From positions 124,001 through 188,000 of the forward strand of contig NW_026712464.1 of NCBI RefSeq assembly GCF_022539665.2: a stretch of DNA of 64,000 nt. Reading direction: 5' to 3'. The stretch is from Daphnia carinata. Its lineage: Eukaryota > Arthropoda > Branchiopoda > Diplostraca > Daphniidae. A model generated the notes under the pieces. The model saw only the letters and a program-made list of their open reading frames with translations. It made no database searches and had not been told where the DNA came from. Below are positions 34,201 through 52,200 of the stretch, piece after piece. The translations under genes and the position numbers were made by a program. Each line of letters begins with the position of its first letter. Positions within the stretch are counted from its first letter, which is position 1.

Positions 34201-37200
34201 ACTCACTGTATCATACTATATTCACATTGAATACACGTATATTTGATGCTGTTTGAATGTAGATATTGAAACTGATTCTATAACACTATATTCACATTGA
34301 ATACACGTATATTTGATGCTGTTTGAATGTAGATATTGAAACTGATTCTATAACACTATATTCACATTGAATACACGTATATTTGATACTGTTTGAATGT
34401 AGATCATGAAACTGATTCTATAACACTATATTCACATTGAATACACGTATATTTGATGCTGTTTGAATGTAGATCATTGAAACTGATTCTATAACACTAT
34501 ATTCACATTGAATACACGTATATTTGATGCTGTTTGAATGTAGATATTGAAACTCATTGTATCATACTATATTCACATTGAATACACGTATATTTGATGC
34601 TGTTTGAATGTAGATCATGAAACTGATTCTATAACACTATATTCACATTGAATACACGTATATTTGATGCTGTTTGAATGTAGATATGAAACTGATTCTA
34701 TAACACTATATTCACATTGAATACACGTATATTTGATGCTGTTTGAATGTAGATATTGAAACTGATTCTATAACACTATATTCACATTGAATACACGTAT
34801 ATTTGATGCTGTTTGAATGTAGATATGAAACTCACTGTATAACACTATATTCACATTGAATACACGTATATTTGATACTGTTTGAATGTAGATCATGAAA
34901 CTGATTCTATAACACTATATTCACATTGAATACACGTATATTTGATGCTGTTTGAATGTAGATATTGAAACTCATTGTATCACACTATATTCACATTGAA
35001 TACACGTATATTTGATGCTGTTTGAATGTAGATATTGAAACTGATTCTATATATTCACTATATTTGATACTGTTTGAATGTAGATCATTGAAACTGATTC
35101 TATAACACTATATTCACATTGAATACACGTATATTTGATGCTGTTTGAATGTAGATATTGAAACTCACTGTATAATACTATATTCACATTGAATACACGT
35201 ATATTTGATACTGTTTGAATGTAGATATTGAAACTGACTCTATAACACTATATTCACATTGAATACACGTATATTTGATGCTGTTTGAATGTAGATCATG
35301 AAACTGATTCTATAACACTATATTCACATTGAATACACGTATATTTGATGCTGTTTGAATGTAGATCATGAAACTGATTCTATAACACTATATTCACATT
35401 GAATACACGTATATTTGATACTGTTTGAATGTAGATCATGAAACTGATTCTATAACACTATATTCACATTGAATACACGTATATTTGATGCTGTTTGAAT
35501 GTAGATATTGAAACTCACTGTATCATACTATATTCACATTGAATACACGTATATTTGATGCTGTTTGAATGTAGATATTGAAACTCACTGTATCATACTA
35601 TATTCACATTGAATACACGTATATTTGATACTGTTTGAATGTAGATCATGAAACTGATTCTATCAACACTATATTTACATTGAATACACGTATATTTGAT
35701 ACTGTTATATTGAAACTCTCTGTATCATACTATATTCACATTGAATACACGTATATTTGATACTGTTTGAATGTAGATCATGAAACTGATTCTATAACAC
35801 TATATTCACATTGAATACACGTATATTTGATGCTGTTTGAATGTAGATATTGAAACTCACTGTATCATACTATATTCACATTGAATACACGTATATTTGA
35901 TACTGTTTGAATATAGATCATGAAACTGATTCTATAACACTATATTCACATTGAATACACGTATATTTGATGCTGTTTGAATGTAGATATTGAAACTCAC
36001 TGTATCATACTATATTCACATTGAATACACGTATATTTGATACTGTTTGAATGTAGATATTGAAACTCACTGTATCATACTATATTCACATTGAATACAC
36101 GTATATTTGATACTGTTTGAATGTAGATCATGAAACTGATTCTATAAAACTATATTCACATTGAATACACGTATATTTGATACTGTTTGAATGTAGATCA
36201 TGAAACTGATTCTATAACACTATATTCACATTGAATACACGTATATTTGATACTGTTTGAATGTAGATATTGAAACTCTCTGTATCATACTATATTCACA
36301 TTGAATACACGTATATTTGATGCTGTTTGAATGTAGATATTGAAACTGATTCTATAACACTATATTCACATTGAATACACGTATATTTGATGCTGTTTGA
36401 ATGTAGATATTGAAACTCACTGTATCATACTATATTCACATTGAATACACGTATATTTGATACTGTTTGAATGTAGATCATGAAACTGATTCTATAACAC
36501 TATATTCACATTGAATACACGTATATTTGATGCTGTTTGAATGTAGATCATGAAACTCACTGTATCATACTATATTCACATTGAATACACGTATATTTGA
36601 TGCTGTTTGAATGTAGATATTGAAACTCACTGTATCATACTATATTCACATTGAATACACGTATATTTGATACTGTTTGAATGTAGATCATGAAACTGAT
36701 TCTATAACACTATATTCACATTGAATACACGTATATTTGATGCTGTTTGAATGTAGATATTGAAACTCACTGTATCATACTATATTCACATTGAATACAC
36801 GTATATTTGATACTGTTTGAATGTAGATCATGAAACTGATTCTATAACACTATATTCACATTGAATACACGTATATTTGATGCTGTTTGAATGTAGATAT
36901 TGAAACTCACCGTGTCATACTATATTCACATTGAATACACGTATATTTGATACTGTTTGAATGTAGATCATGAAACTGATTCTATAACACTATATTCACA
37001 TTGAATACACGTATATTTGATGCTGTTTGAATGTAGATATGAAACTGATTCTATCACACTATATTCACATTGAATACACGTATATTTGATGCTGTTTGAA
37101 TGTAGATCATGAAACTATATTCACATTGATTCTATAACACTATATTCACATTGAATACACGTATATTTGATGCTGTTTGAATGTAGATATTGAAACTCAC

Positions 37201-40200
37201 TGTATCATACTATATTCACATTGAATACACGTATATTTGATGCTGTTTGAATGTAGATATTGAAACACACTGTATCATACTATATTCACATTGAATACAC
37301 GTATATTTGATGCTGTTTGAATGTAGATATGAAACTGATTCTATAACACTATATTCACATTGAATACACGTATATTTGATGCTGTTTGAATGTAGATATT
37401 GAAACTCACTGTATCATACTATATTCACATTGAATACACGTATATTTGATACTGTTTGAATGTAGATCATGAAACTGATTCTATAACACTATATTCACAT
37501 TGAATACACGTATATTTGATGCTGTTTGAATGTAGATATTGAAACTCACTGTATCATACTATATTCACATTGAATACACGTATATTTGATACTGTTTGAA
37601 TGTAGATCATGAAACTGATTCTATAACACTATATTCACATTGAATACACGTATATTTGATGCTGTTTGAATGTAGATATTGAAACTGATTCTATCACACT
37701 ATATTCACATTGAATACACGTATATTTGATGCTGTTTGAATGTAGATATTGAAACTGACTGTATCATACTATATTCACATTGAATACACGTATATTTGAT
37801 GCTGTTTGAATGTAGATATTGAAACACACTGTATCATACTATATTCACATTGAATACACGTATATTTGATGCTGTTTGAATGTAGATATTGAAACTCACT
37901 GTATCATACTATATTCACATTGAATACACGTATATTTGATGCTGTTTGAATGTAGATATTGAAACTCACTGTATCATACTATATTCACATTGAATACACG
38001 TATATTTGATACTGTTTGAATGTAGATCATGAAACTGATTCTATAACACTATATTCACATTGAATACACGTATATTTGATGCTGTTTGAATGTAGATATT
38101 GAAACTCACTGTATCATACTATATTCACATTGAATATATTCACATTGAATACGTATATTTGATGCTGTTTGAATGTAGATATTGAAACTCACTGTATCAT
38201 ACTATATTCACATTGAATACACGTATATTTGATGCTGTTTGAATGTAGATATTGAAACTCACTGTATCATACTATATTCACATTGAATACACGTATATTT
38301 GATACTGTTTGAATGTAGATCATGAAACTGATTCTATAACACTATATTCACATTGAATACACGTATATTTGATACTGTTTGAATGTAGATATTGAAACTC
38401 ATTATATAACACTATATTCACATTGAATACACGTATATTTGATGCTGTTTGAATGTAGATATGAAACTGATTGTATAACACTATATTCACATTGAATACA
38501 CGTATATTTGATGCTGTTTGAATGTAGATATTGAAACTCACTGTATCATACTATATTCACATTGAATACACGTATATTTGATGCTGTTTGAATGTAGATA
38601 TTGAAACTCATTGTTTCATACTATATTCACATTGAATACACGTATATTTTATGCTGTTTGAATGTAGATCATGAAACTGATTCTATAACACTATATTCAC
38701 ATTGAATACACGTATATTTGATGCTGTTTGAATGTAGATATTGAAACTCACTGTATCATACTATATTCACATTGAATACACGTATATTTGATACTGTTTG
38801 AATGTAGATCATGAAACTGATTCTATAACACTATATTCACATTGAATACACGTATATTTGATACTGTTTGAATGTAGATCATGAAACTGATTCTGTAACA
38901 CTATATTCACATTGAATACACGTATATTTGATGCTGTTTGAATGTAGATATTGAAACTCACTGTATCATACTATATTCACATTGAATACACGTATATTTG
39001 ATACTGTTTGAATGTAGATCATGAAACTGATTCTATAACACTATATTCACATTGAATACACGTATATTTGATACTGTTTGAATGTAGATCATGAAACTGA
39101 TTCTATAACACTATATTCACATTGAATACACGTATATTTGATGCTGTTTGAATGTAGATATTGAAACTCACTGTATCATACTATATTCACATTGAATACA
39201 CGTATATTTGATGCTGTTTGAATGTAGATATTGAAACACACTGTATCATACTATGATTCTATAACACTATATTCACATTGAATACACGTATATTTGATGC
39301 TGTTTGAATGTAGATATTGAAACTCACTGTATCATACTATATTCACATTGAATACACGTATATTTGATACTGTTTGAATGTAGATCATGAAACTGATTCT
39401 ATAACACTATATTCACATTGAATACACGTATATTTGATACTGTTTGAATGTAGATCATGAAACTGATTCTATAACACTATATTCACATTGAATACACGTA
39501 TATTTGATGCTGTTTGAATGTAGATATTGAAACTGACTGTATCATACTATATTCACATTGAATACACGTATATTTGATACTGTTTGAATGTAGATCATGA
39601 AACTGATTCTATAACACTATATTCACATTGAATACACGTATATTTGATGCTGTTTGAATGTAGATATTGAAACTCACTCTATCATACTATATTCACATTG
39701 AATACACGTATATTTGATACTGTTTGAATGTAGATCATGAAACTGATTCTATAACACTATATTCACATTGAATACACGTATATTTGATACTGTTTGAATG
39801 TAGATCATGAAACTGATTCTATAACACTATATTCACATTGAATACACGTATATTTGATACTGTTTGAATGTAGATCATGAAACTGATTCTATAACACTAT
39901 ATTCACATTGAATACACGTATATTTGATGCTGTTTGAATGTAGATATTGAAACTGACTATATACTATATTCACATTGAATACACGTATATTTGATGCTGT
40001 TTGAATGTAGATATTGAAACTCACTGTATCATACTATATTCACATTGAATACACGTATATTTGATACTGTTTGAATGTAGATCATGAAACTCATTCTATA
40101 ACACTATATTCACATTGAATACACGTATACTTGATGCTGTTTGAATGTAGATATTGAAACTCACTGTATCATACTATATTCACATTGAATACACGTATAT

Positions 40201-43200
40201 TTGATACTGTTTGAATGTAGATCATGAAACTGATTCTATAACACTATATTCACATTGAATACACGTATATTTGATGCTGTTTGAATGTAGATATTGAAAC
40301 TCACTGTATCATACTATATTCACATTGAATACACGTATATTTGATACTGTTTGAATGTAGATCATGAAACTGATTCTATAACACTATATTCACATTGAAT
40401 ACACGTATATTTGATGCTGTTTGAATGTAGATATTGAAACTCACTGTATCATACTATATTCACATTGAATACACGTATATTTGATGCTGTTTGAATGTAG
40501 ATATTGAAACTCACTGTATCATACTATATTCACATTGAATACACGTATATTTGATACTGTTTGAATGTAGATCATGAAACTGATTCTATAACACTATATT
40601 CACATTGAATACACGTATATTTGATACTGTTTGAATGTAGATCATGAAACTGATTCTATAACACTATATTCACATTGAATACACGTATATTTGATGCTGT
40701 TTGAATGTAGATCATGAAACTGATTCTATAATACTATATTCACATTGAATACACGTATATTTGATACTGTTTGAATGTAGATCATGAAACTGACTGTATA
40801 ATACTATATTCACATTGAATACACGTATATTTGATACTGTTTGAATGTAGATATGAAACTGATTCTATAACACTATATTCACATTGAATACACGTATATT
40901 TGATGCTGTTTGAATGTAGATATTGAAACTCACTGTATCATACTATATTCACATTGAATACACGTATATTTGATACTGTTTGAATGTAGATATGAAACTG
41001 ATTCTATAACACTATATTCACATTGAATACACGTATATTTGATGCTGTTTGAATGTAGATATTGAAACTCACTGTATCATACTATATTCACATTGAATAC
41101 ACGTATATTTGATGCTGTTTGAATGTAGATATTGAAACTCACTGTATCATACTATATTCACATTGAATACACGTATATTTGATACTGTTTGAATGTAGAT
41201 CATGAAACTGATTCTATAACACTATATTCACATTGAATACACGTATATTTGATACTGTTTGAATGTAGATCATGAAACTGATTATATAACACTATATTCA
41301 CATTGAATACACGTATATTTGATACTGTTTGAATGTAGATCATGAAACTGATTCTTTAACCCAACGTATCATACTATATTCACATTGAATACACGTATAT
41401 TTGATACTGTTTGAATGTAGATCATGAAACTGATTCTATAACACTATATTCACATTGAATACACGTATATTTGATGCTGTTTGAATGTAGATATTGAAAC
41501 TCACTGTATCATACTATATTCACATTGAATACACGTATATTTGATACTGTTTGAATGTAGATCATGAAACTGATTCTATAACACTATATTCACATTGAAT
41601 ACACGTATATTTGATACTGTTTGAATGTAGATAATGAAACTGACTGTATAACACTCACTGTATCATACTATATTCACATTGAATACACGTATATTTGATA
41701 CTGTTTGAATGTAGATCATGAAACTGATTATATAATACTATATTCACATTGAATACACGTATATTTGATGCTGTTTGAATGTAGATATTGAAACTCACTG
41801 TATCATACTATATTCACATTGAATACACGTATATTTGATACTGTTTGAATGTATATGAAACTGATTCTATAACACTATATTCACATTGAATACACGTATA
41901 TTTGATGCTGTTTGAATGTAGATATTGAAACTCACTCTATTACACTATATTCACATTAAATACACGTATATTTGATACTGTTTGAATGTAGATCATGAAA
42001 CTGATTCTATAACAGTATATTCACATTGAATACACGTATATTTGATGCTGTTTGAATGTAGATATTGAAACTCACTGTATCATACTATATTCACATTGAA
42101 TACACGTATATTTTGATACTGTTTGAATGTAGATGATGAAACTGACTGTATCATACTATATTCACATTGAATACACGTATATTTGATGCTGTTTGAATGT
42201 AGATATTGAAACTCACTGTATCATACTATATTCACATTGAATACACGTATATTTGATGCTGTTTGAATGTAGATATTGAAACTCACTGTATCATACTATA
42301 TTCACATTGAATACACGTATATTTGATACTGTTTGAATGTAGATCATGAAATTGATTCTATCATACTATATTCACATTGAATACACATATATTTGATGCT
42401 GTTTGAATGTAGATATTGAAACTCACTGTATCATACTATATTCACATTGAATACACGTATATTTGATACTGTTTGAATGTAGATCATGAAACTGATTCTA
42501 TAACACTATATTCACATTGAATACACGTATATTTGATGCAGTTTGAATGTAGATCATGAAACTGATTCTATAACACTATATTCACATTGAATACACGTAT
42601 ATTTGATGCTGTTTGAATGTAGATATTGAAACTCACTGTATCATACTATATTCACATTGAATACACGTATATTTGATACTGTTTGAATGTAGATCATGAA
42701 ACTGATTCTATAACACTATATTCACATTGAATACACGTATATTTGATGCTGTTTGAATGTAGATATGAAACTGACTATATTATATTCACATTGAATACAC
42801 GTATATTTGATACTGTTTGAATGTAGATAATGAAACTGATTCTATAACACTATATTCACATTGAATACACGTATATTTGATGCTGTTTGAATGTAGATAT
42901 TGAAACTCACTGTATCATACTATATTCACATTGAATACACGTATGTTTGATACTGTTTGAATGTAGATCATGAAACTGATTCTATAACACTATATTCACA
43001 TTGAATACACGTATATTTGATGCTGTTTGAATGTAGATATTGAAACTCACTGTATCATACTATATTCACATTGAATACACGTATATTTGATACTGTTTGA
43101 ATGTAGATCATGAAACTGATTCTATAACACTATATTCACATTGAATACACGTATATTTGATGCTGTTTGAATGTAGATATTGAAACTCACTGTAACATAC

Positions 43201-46200
43201 TATATTCACATTGAATACACGTATATTTGATGCTGTTTGAATGTAGATATTGAAACTCACTGTATCATACTATATTCACATTGAATACACGTATATTTGA
43301 TACTGTTTGAATGTAGATCATGAAACTGATTCTATAACACTATATTCACATTGAATACACGTATATTTGATGCTGTTTGAATGTAGATATTGAAACTCAC
43401 GGTATCATACTATATTCACATTGAATACACGTATATTTGATACTGTTTGAATGTAGATCATGAAACTGATTCTATAACACTATATTCACATTGAATACAC
43501 GTATATTTGATGCTGTTTGAATGTAGATCATGAAACTGACTGTATCATACTATATTCACATTGAATACACGTATATTTGATACTGTTTGAATGTAGATCA
43601 TGAAACTGATTCTATAACACTATATTCACATTGAATACACTGTTTGAATGTAGATCATGAAACTGATTCTATAACACTAAATTCACATTGAATACTCGTA
43701 TATTTGATACTGTTTGAATGTAGATGATGAAACTGATTCTATAACACTATATTCACATTGAATACACGTATATTTGATGCTGTTTGAATGTAGATATTGA
43801 AACTCACTGTATCATACTATATTCACATTGAATACACGTATATTTGATACTGTTTGAATGTAGATCATGAAACTGATTTTTAACACTATATTCACATTGA
43901 ATACACGTATATTTGATGCTGTTTGAATGTAGATATTGAAACTGACTGTATCATACTATATTCACATTGAATACACGTATATTTGATACTGTTTGAATGT
44001 AGATATTGAAACTCACTGTATCATACTATATTCACATTGAATACACGTATATTTGATGCTGTTTGAATGTAGATATTGAAACTCACTGTATCATACTATA
44101 TTCACATTGAATACACGTATATTTGATACTGTTTGAATGTAGATGATGAAACTGATTATATAAGACGATATTCACATTGAATACACGTATATTTGATGCT
44201 GTTTGAATGTAGATATTGAAACTCACTGTATCATACTATATTCACATTGAATACACGTATATTTGATACTGTTTGAATGTAGATCATGAAACTGATTCTA
44301 TAACACTATATTCACATTGAATACACGTATATTTGATGCTGTTTGAATGTAGATATTGAAACTCACGGTATCATACTATATTCACATTGAATACACGTAT
44401 ATTTGATACTGTTTGAATGTAGATATTGAAACTCACTGTATCATACTATATTCACATTGAATACACGTATATTTGATACTGTTTGAATGTAGATCATGAA
44501 ACTGAATCTATAACACTATATTCACATTGAATACACGTATATTTGATGCTGTTTGAATGTAGATATTGAAACTCACTGTATCATACTATATTCACATTGA
44601 ATACACGTATATTTGATGCTGTTTGAATGTAGATATTGAAACTGACTCTATAACACTATATTCACATTGAATACACGTATATTTGATGCTGTTTGAATGT
44701 AGATATTGAAACTCACTGTATCATACTATATTCACATTGAATACACGTATATTTGATGCTGTTTGAATGTAGATCATGAAACTGATTCTATAACACTATA
44801 TTCACATTGAATACACGTATATTTGATGCTGTTTGAATGTAGATATTGAAACTGATTCTATCATACACTATATTCACATTGAATACACGTATATTTGATG
44901 CTGTTTGAATGTAGATATTGAAACTCACTGTATCATACTATATTCACATTGAATACACGTATATTTGATGCTGTTTGAATGTAGATATTGAAACTCACTG
45001 TATCATACTATATTCACATTGAATACACGTATATTTGATACTGTTTGAATGTAGATCATGAAACTGATTCTATAACACTATATTCACATTGAATACACGT
45101 ATATTTGATACTGTTTGAATGTAGATCATGAAACTGATTCTATAACACTATATTCACATTGAATACACGTATATTTGATGCTGTTTGAATGTAGATATTG
45201 AAACTCACTGTATCATACTATATTCACATTGAATACACGTATATTTGATACTGTTTGAATGTAGATCATGAAACTGATTCTATAACACTATATTCACATT
45301 GAACACACGTATATTTGATACTGTTTGAATGTAGATATTGAAACTCACTGTATCATACTATATTCACATTGAATACACGTATATTTGATGCTGTTTGAAT
45401 GTAGATCATTGAAACTGATTCTATAACACTATATTCACATTGAATACACGTATATTTGATGCTGTTTGAATGTAGATATTGAAACTCACTGTATCATACT
45501 ATATTCACATTGAATACACGTATATTTGATACTGTTTGAATGTAGATCATGAAACTGATTCTATAACACTATATTCACATTGAATACACGATACTGTTTG
45601 AATGTAGATCATGAAACTGATTCTATAACACTATATTCACATTGAATACACGTATATTTGATACTGTTTGAATGTAGATATTGAAACTCACTGTATCATA
45701 CTATATTCACATTGAATACACGTATATTTGATACTGTTTGAATGTAGATATTGAAACTGACTGTATCATACTATATTCACATTGAATACACGTATATTTG
45801 ATGCTGTTTGAATGTAGATATTGAAACTCACTGTATCATACTATATTCACATTGAATACACGTATATTTGATGCTGTTTGAATGTAGATCATGAAACTCA
45901 CTGTATCATAACTATATTCACATTGAATACACGTATATTTGATGCTGTTTGAATGTAGATATTGAAACTCACTGTATAACACTATATTCACATTGAATAC
46001 ACGTATATTTGATACTGTTTGAATGTAGATCATGAAACTGATTCTATAACACTATATTCACATTGAATACACGTATATTTGATGCTGTTTGAATGTAGAT
46101 ATTGAAACTCACTGTATCATACTATATTCACATTGAATACACGTATATTTGATACTGTTTGAATGTAGATCATGAAACTGATTCTATAACACTATATTCA

Positions 46201-49200
46201 CATTGAATACACGTATATTTGATGCTGTTTGAATGTAGATATTGAAACTCACTGTATCATACTATATTCACATTGAATACACGTATATTTGATACTGTTT
46301 GAATGTAGATCATGAAACTGATTCTATAACACTATATTCACATTGAATACACGTATATTTGATGCTGTTTGAATGTAGATATTGAAACTCACTGTATCAT
46401 ACTATATTCACATTGAATACACGTATATTTGATGCTGTTTGAATGTAGATATTGAAACTCACTGTATCATACTATATTCACATTGAATACACGTATATTT
46501 GATACTGTTTGAATGTAGATCATGAAACTGATTCTATAACACTATATTCACATTGAATACACGTATATTTGATGCTGTTTGAATGTAGATATTGAAACTC
46601 ACTGTATCATACTATATTCACATTGAATACACGTATATTTGATGCTGTTTGAATGTAGATCATTGAAACTGATTGTATAACACTATATTCACATTGAATA
46701 CACGTATATTTGATGCTGTTTGAATGTAGATATTGAAACTCACTGTATCATACTATATTCACATTGAATACACGTATATTTGATACTGTTTGAATGTAGA
46801 TCATGAAACTGATTCTATAACACTATATTCACATTGAATACACGTATATTTGATGCTGTTTGAATGTAGATATTGAAACTCACTGTATCATACTATATTC
46901 ACATTGAATACACGTATATTTGATGCTGTTTGAATGTAGATATTGAAACTCACTGTATCATACTATATTCACATTGAATACACGTATATTTGATGCTGTT
47001 TGAATGTAGATATTGAAACTGATTCTATAACACTATATTCACATTGAATACACGTATATTTGATGCTGTTTGAATGTAGATATTGAAACTCACTGTATCA
47101 TACTATATTCACATTGAATACACGTATATTTGATACTGTTTGAATGTAGATCATGAAACTCACTCTATCATACTATATTCACATTACATACACGTATATT
47201 TGATACTGTTTGAATGTAGATCATGAAACTGATTCTATAACAATATATTCACATTGAATACACGTATATTTGATGCTGTTTGAATGTAGATATTGAAACT
47301 CACTGTATCATACTATATTCACATTGAATACACGTATATTTGATACTGTTTTAATGTAGATCATGAAACTGATTCTATAACTTTATATTCACATTAAATA
47401 CACGTATATTTGATGCTGTTTGAATGTAGATATTGAAACTAACTGTATCATACTATATTCATATTGAATACACGTATATTTGATACTGTTTGAATGTAGA
47501 TCATGAAACTGATTCTATAACACTATATTCACATTGAATACACGTATATTTGATGCTGTTTGAATGTAGATATTGAAACTCACTGTATCATACTATATTC
47601 ACATTGAATACACGTATATTTGATACTGTTTGAATGTAGATCATGAAACTGATTCTATAACACTATATTCACATTGAATACACGTATATTTGATGCTGTT
47701 TGAATGTAGATAATGAAACTGATACTATAACACTATATTCACATTGAATACACGTATATTTGATGCTGTTTGAATGTAGATATTGAAACTCACTGTATCA
47801 TACTATATTCACATTGAATACACGTATATTTGATACTGTTTGAATGTAGATCATGAAACTGATTCTATAACACTATATTCACATTGAATACACGTATATT
47901 TGATGCTGTTTGAATGTAGATATTGAAACTCACTGTATCATACTATATTCACATTGAATACACGTATATTTGATACTGTTTGAATGTAGATATTGAAACT
48001 CACTGTGTCATACTATATTCACATTGAATACACGTATATTTGATACTGTTTGAATGTAGATCATGAAACTGATTCTATAACACTATATTCACATTGAATA
48101 CACGTATATTTGATGCTGTTTGAATGTAGATATTGAAACTCACTGTATCATACTATATTCACATTGAATACACGTATATTTGATACTGTTTGAATGTAGA
48201 TCATGAAACTGATTCTATAACTTTATATTCACATTAAATACACGTATATTTGATGCTGTTTGAATGTAGATATTGAAACTCACTGTATCATACTATATTC
48301 ACATTGAATACACGTATATTTGATACTGTTTGAATGTAGATCATGAAACTGATTCTATAACACTATATTCACATTGAATACACGTATATTTGATGCTGTT
48401 TGAATGTAGATATTGAAACTCACTGTATCATACTATATTCACATTGAATACACGTATATTTGATACTGTTTGAATGTAGATCATGAAACTGATTCTATAA
48501 CACTATATTCACATTGAATACACGTATATTTGATGCTGTTTGAATGTAGATATTGAAACTCACTGTATCATACTATATTCACATTGAATACACGTATATT
48601 TGATGCTGTTTGAATGTAGATATTGAAACTCACTGTATCATACTATATTCACATTGAATACACGTATATTTGATGCTGTTTGAATGTAGATATTGAAACT
48701 CACTGTATCATACTATATTCACATTGAATACACGTATATTTGATACTGTTTGAATGTAGATCATGAAACTGATTCTATAACTATATTCACATTGAATACA
48801 CGTATATTTGATGCTGTTTGAATGTAGATATTGAAACTCACTGTATCATACTATATTCACATTGAATACACGTATATTTGATACTGTTTGAATGTAGATC
48901 ATGAAACTGATTCTATAACACTATATTCACATTGAATACACGTATATTTGATGCTGTTTGAATGTAGATATTGAAACTCACTGTATCATACTATATTCAC
49001 ATTGAATACACGTATATTTGATACTGTTTGAATGTAGATCATGAAACTGATTCTATAACACTATATTCACATTGAATACACGTATATTTGATGCTGTTTG
49101 AATGTAGATAATGAAACTGATACTATAACACTATATTCACATTGAATACACGTATATTTGATGCTGTTTGAATGTAGAGATTGAAACTCACTGTATCATA

Positions 49201-52200
49201 CTATATTCACATTGAATACACGTATATTTGATACTGTTTGAATGTAGATCATGAAACTGATTCTATAACACTATATTCACATTGAATACACGTATATTTG
49301 ATGCTGTTTGAATGTAGATATTGAAACTCACTGTATCATACTATATTCACATTGAATACACGTATATTTGATACTGTTTGAATGTAGATATTGAAACTCA
49401 CTGTATCATACTATATTCACATTGAATACACGTATATTTGATACTGTTTGAATGTAGATCATGAAACTGATTCTATAACACTATATTCACATTGAATACA
49501 CGTATATTTGATGCTGTTTGAATGTAGATATTGAAACTCACTGTATCATACTATATTCACATTGAATACACGTATATTTGATACTGTTTGAATGTAGATC
49601 ATGAAACTGATTCTATAACACTATATTCACATTGAATACACGTATATTTGATGCTGTTTGAATGTAGATATTGAAACTCACTGTATCATACTATATTCAC
49701 ATTGAATACACGTATATTTGATACTGTTTGAATGTAGATCATGAAACTGATTCTATAACACTATATTCACATTGAATACACGTATATTTGATGCTGTTTG
49801 AATGTAGATATTGAAACTCACTGTATCATACTATATTCACATTGAATACACGTATATTTGATGCTGTTTGAATGTAGATATTGAAACTCACTGTATCATA
49901 CTATATTCACATTGAATTCACGTATATTTGATACTGTTTGAATGTAGATCATGAAACTGATTCTATAACACAATATTCACATTAAATACACGTATATTTG
50001 ATGCTGTTTGAATGTAGATATTGAAACTCACTGTATCATACTATATTCATATTGAATACACGTATATTTGATACTGTTTGAATGTAGATCATGAAACTGA
50101 TTCTATAACACTATATTCACATTGAATACACGTATATTTGATGCTGTTTGAATGTAGATATTGAAACTCACTGTATCATACTATATTCACATTGAATACA
50201 CGTATATTTGATACTGTTTGAATGTCGATCATGAAACTGATTCTATAACACTATATTCACATTGAATACACGTATATTTGATACTGTTTGAATGTAGATC
50301 ATGAAACTGATTCTATAACACTATATTCACATTGAATACACGTATATTTGATGCTGTTTGAATGTAGATATTGAAACTCACTGTATCATACTATATTCAC
50401 ATTGAATACACGTATATTTGATACTGTTTGAATGTAGATCATGAAACTGATTCTATAACACTATATTCACATTGAATACACGTATATTTGATGCTGTTTG
50501 AATGTAGATATTGAAACTCACTGTATCATACTATATTCACATTGAATACACGTATATTTGATACTGTTTGAATGTAGATCATGAAACTGATTCTATAACA
50601 CTATATTCACATTGAATACACGTATATTTGATACTGTTTGAATGTAGATCATGAAACTGATTCTATAACACTATATTCACATTGAATACACGTATATTTG
50701 ATACTGTTTGAATGTAGATAATGAAACTGATTCTATAACACTATATTCACATTGAATACACGTATATTTGATGCTGTTTGAATGTAGATATTGAAACTCA
50801 CTGTATCATACTATATTCACATTGAATACACGTATATTTGATACTGTTTGAATGTAGATCATGAAACTGATTCTATAACACTATATTCACATTGAATACA
50901 CGTATATTTGATGCTGTTTGAATGTAGATATTGAAACTCACTGTATCATACTATATTCACATTGAATACACGTATATTTGATGCTGTTTGAATGTAGATA
51001 TTGAAACTCACTGTATCATACTATATATTCACATTGAATACACGTATATTTGATGCTGTTTGAATGTAGATATTGAAACTCACTGTATCATACTATATTC
51101 ACATTGAATACACGTATATTTGATACTGTTTGAATGTAGATAATGAAACTGATTCTATAACACTATATTCACATTGAATACACGTATATTTGATGCTGTT
51201 TGAATGTAGATATTGAAACTCACTGTATCATACTATATTCACATTGAATACACGTATATTTGATACTGTTTGAATGTAGATCATGAAACTGATTCTACAA
51301 TAATATATTCACATTGAATACACGTATATTTGATGCTGTTTGAATGTAGATATTGAAACTCACTGTATCATACTATATTCACATTGAATACACGTATATT
51401 TGATACTGTTTGAATGTAGATATTGAAACTGATTCTATAACACTATATTCACATTGAATACACGTATATTTGATGCTGTTTGAATGTAGATATTGAAACT
51501 CACTGTATCACACTATATTCACATTGAATACACGTATATTTGATGCTGTTTGAATGTAGATATTGAAACTCACTGTATCATACTATATTCACATTGAATA
51601 CACGTATATTTGATACTGTTTGAATGTAGATATTGAAACTGATTCTATAACACTATATTCACATTGAATACACGTATATTTGATGCTGTTTGAATGTAGA
51701 TATTGAAACTCACTGTATCATACTATATTCACATTGAATACACGTATATTTGATACTGTTTGAATGTAGATCATGAAACTGATTCTATAACACTATATTC
51801 ACATTGAATACACGTATATTTGATGCTGTTTGAATGTAGATATTGAAACTGACTGTATCATACTATATTCACATTGAATACACGTATATTTGATACTGTT
51901 TGAATGTAGATCATACAACTGATTCTATAACACTATATTCACATTGAATACACGTATATTTGATGCTGTTTGAATGTAGATATTGAAACTCACTGTATCA
52001 TACTATATTCACATTGAATACACGTATATTTGATGCTGTTTGAATGTAGATATTGAAACTCATTCTATATCATACTATATTCACATTGAATACACGTATA
52101 TTTGATGCTGTTTGAATGTAGATATTGAAACTCACTGTATCATACTATATTCACATTGAATACACATATATTTGATACTGTTTGAATGTAGATAAAGAAA

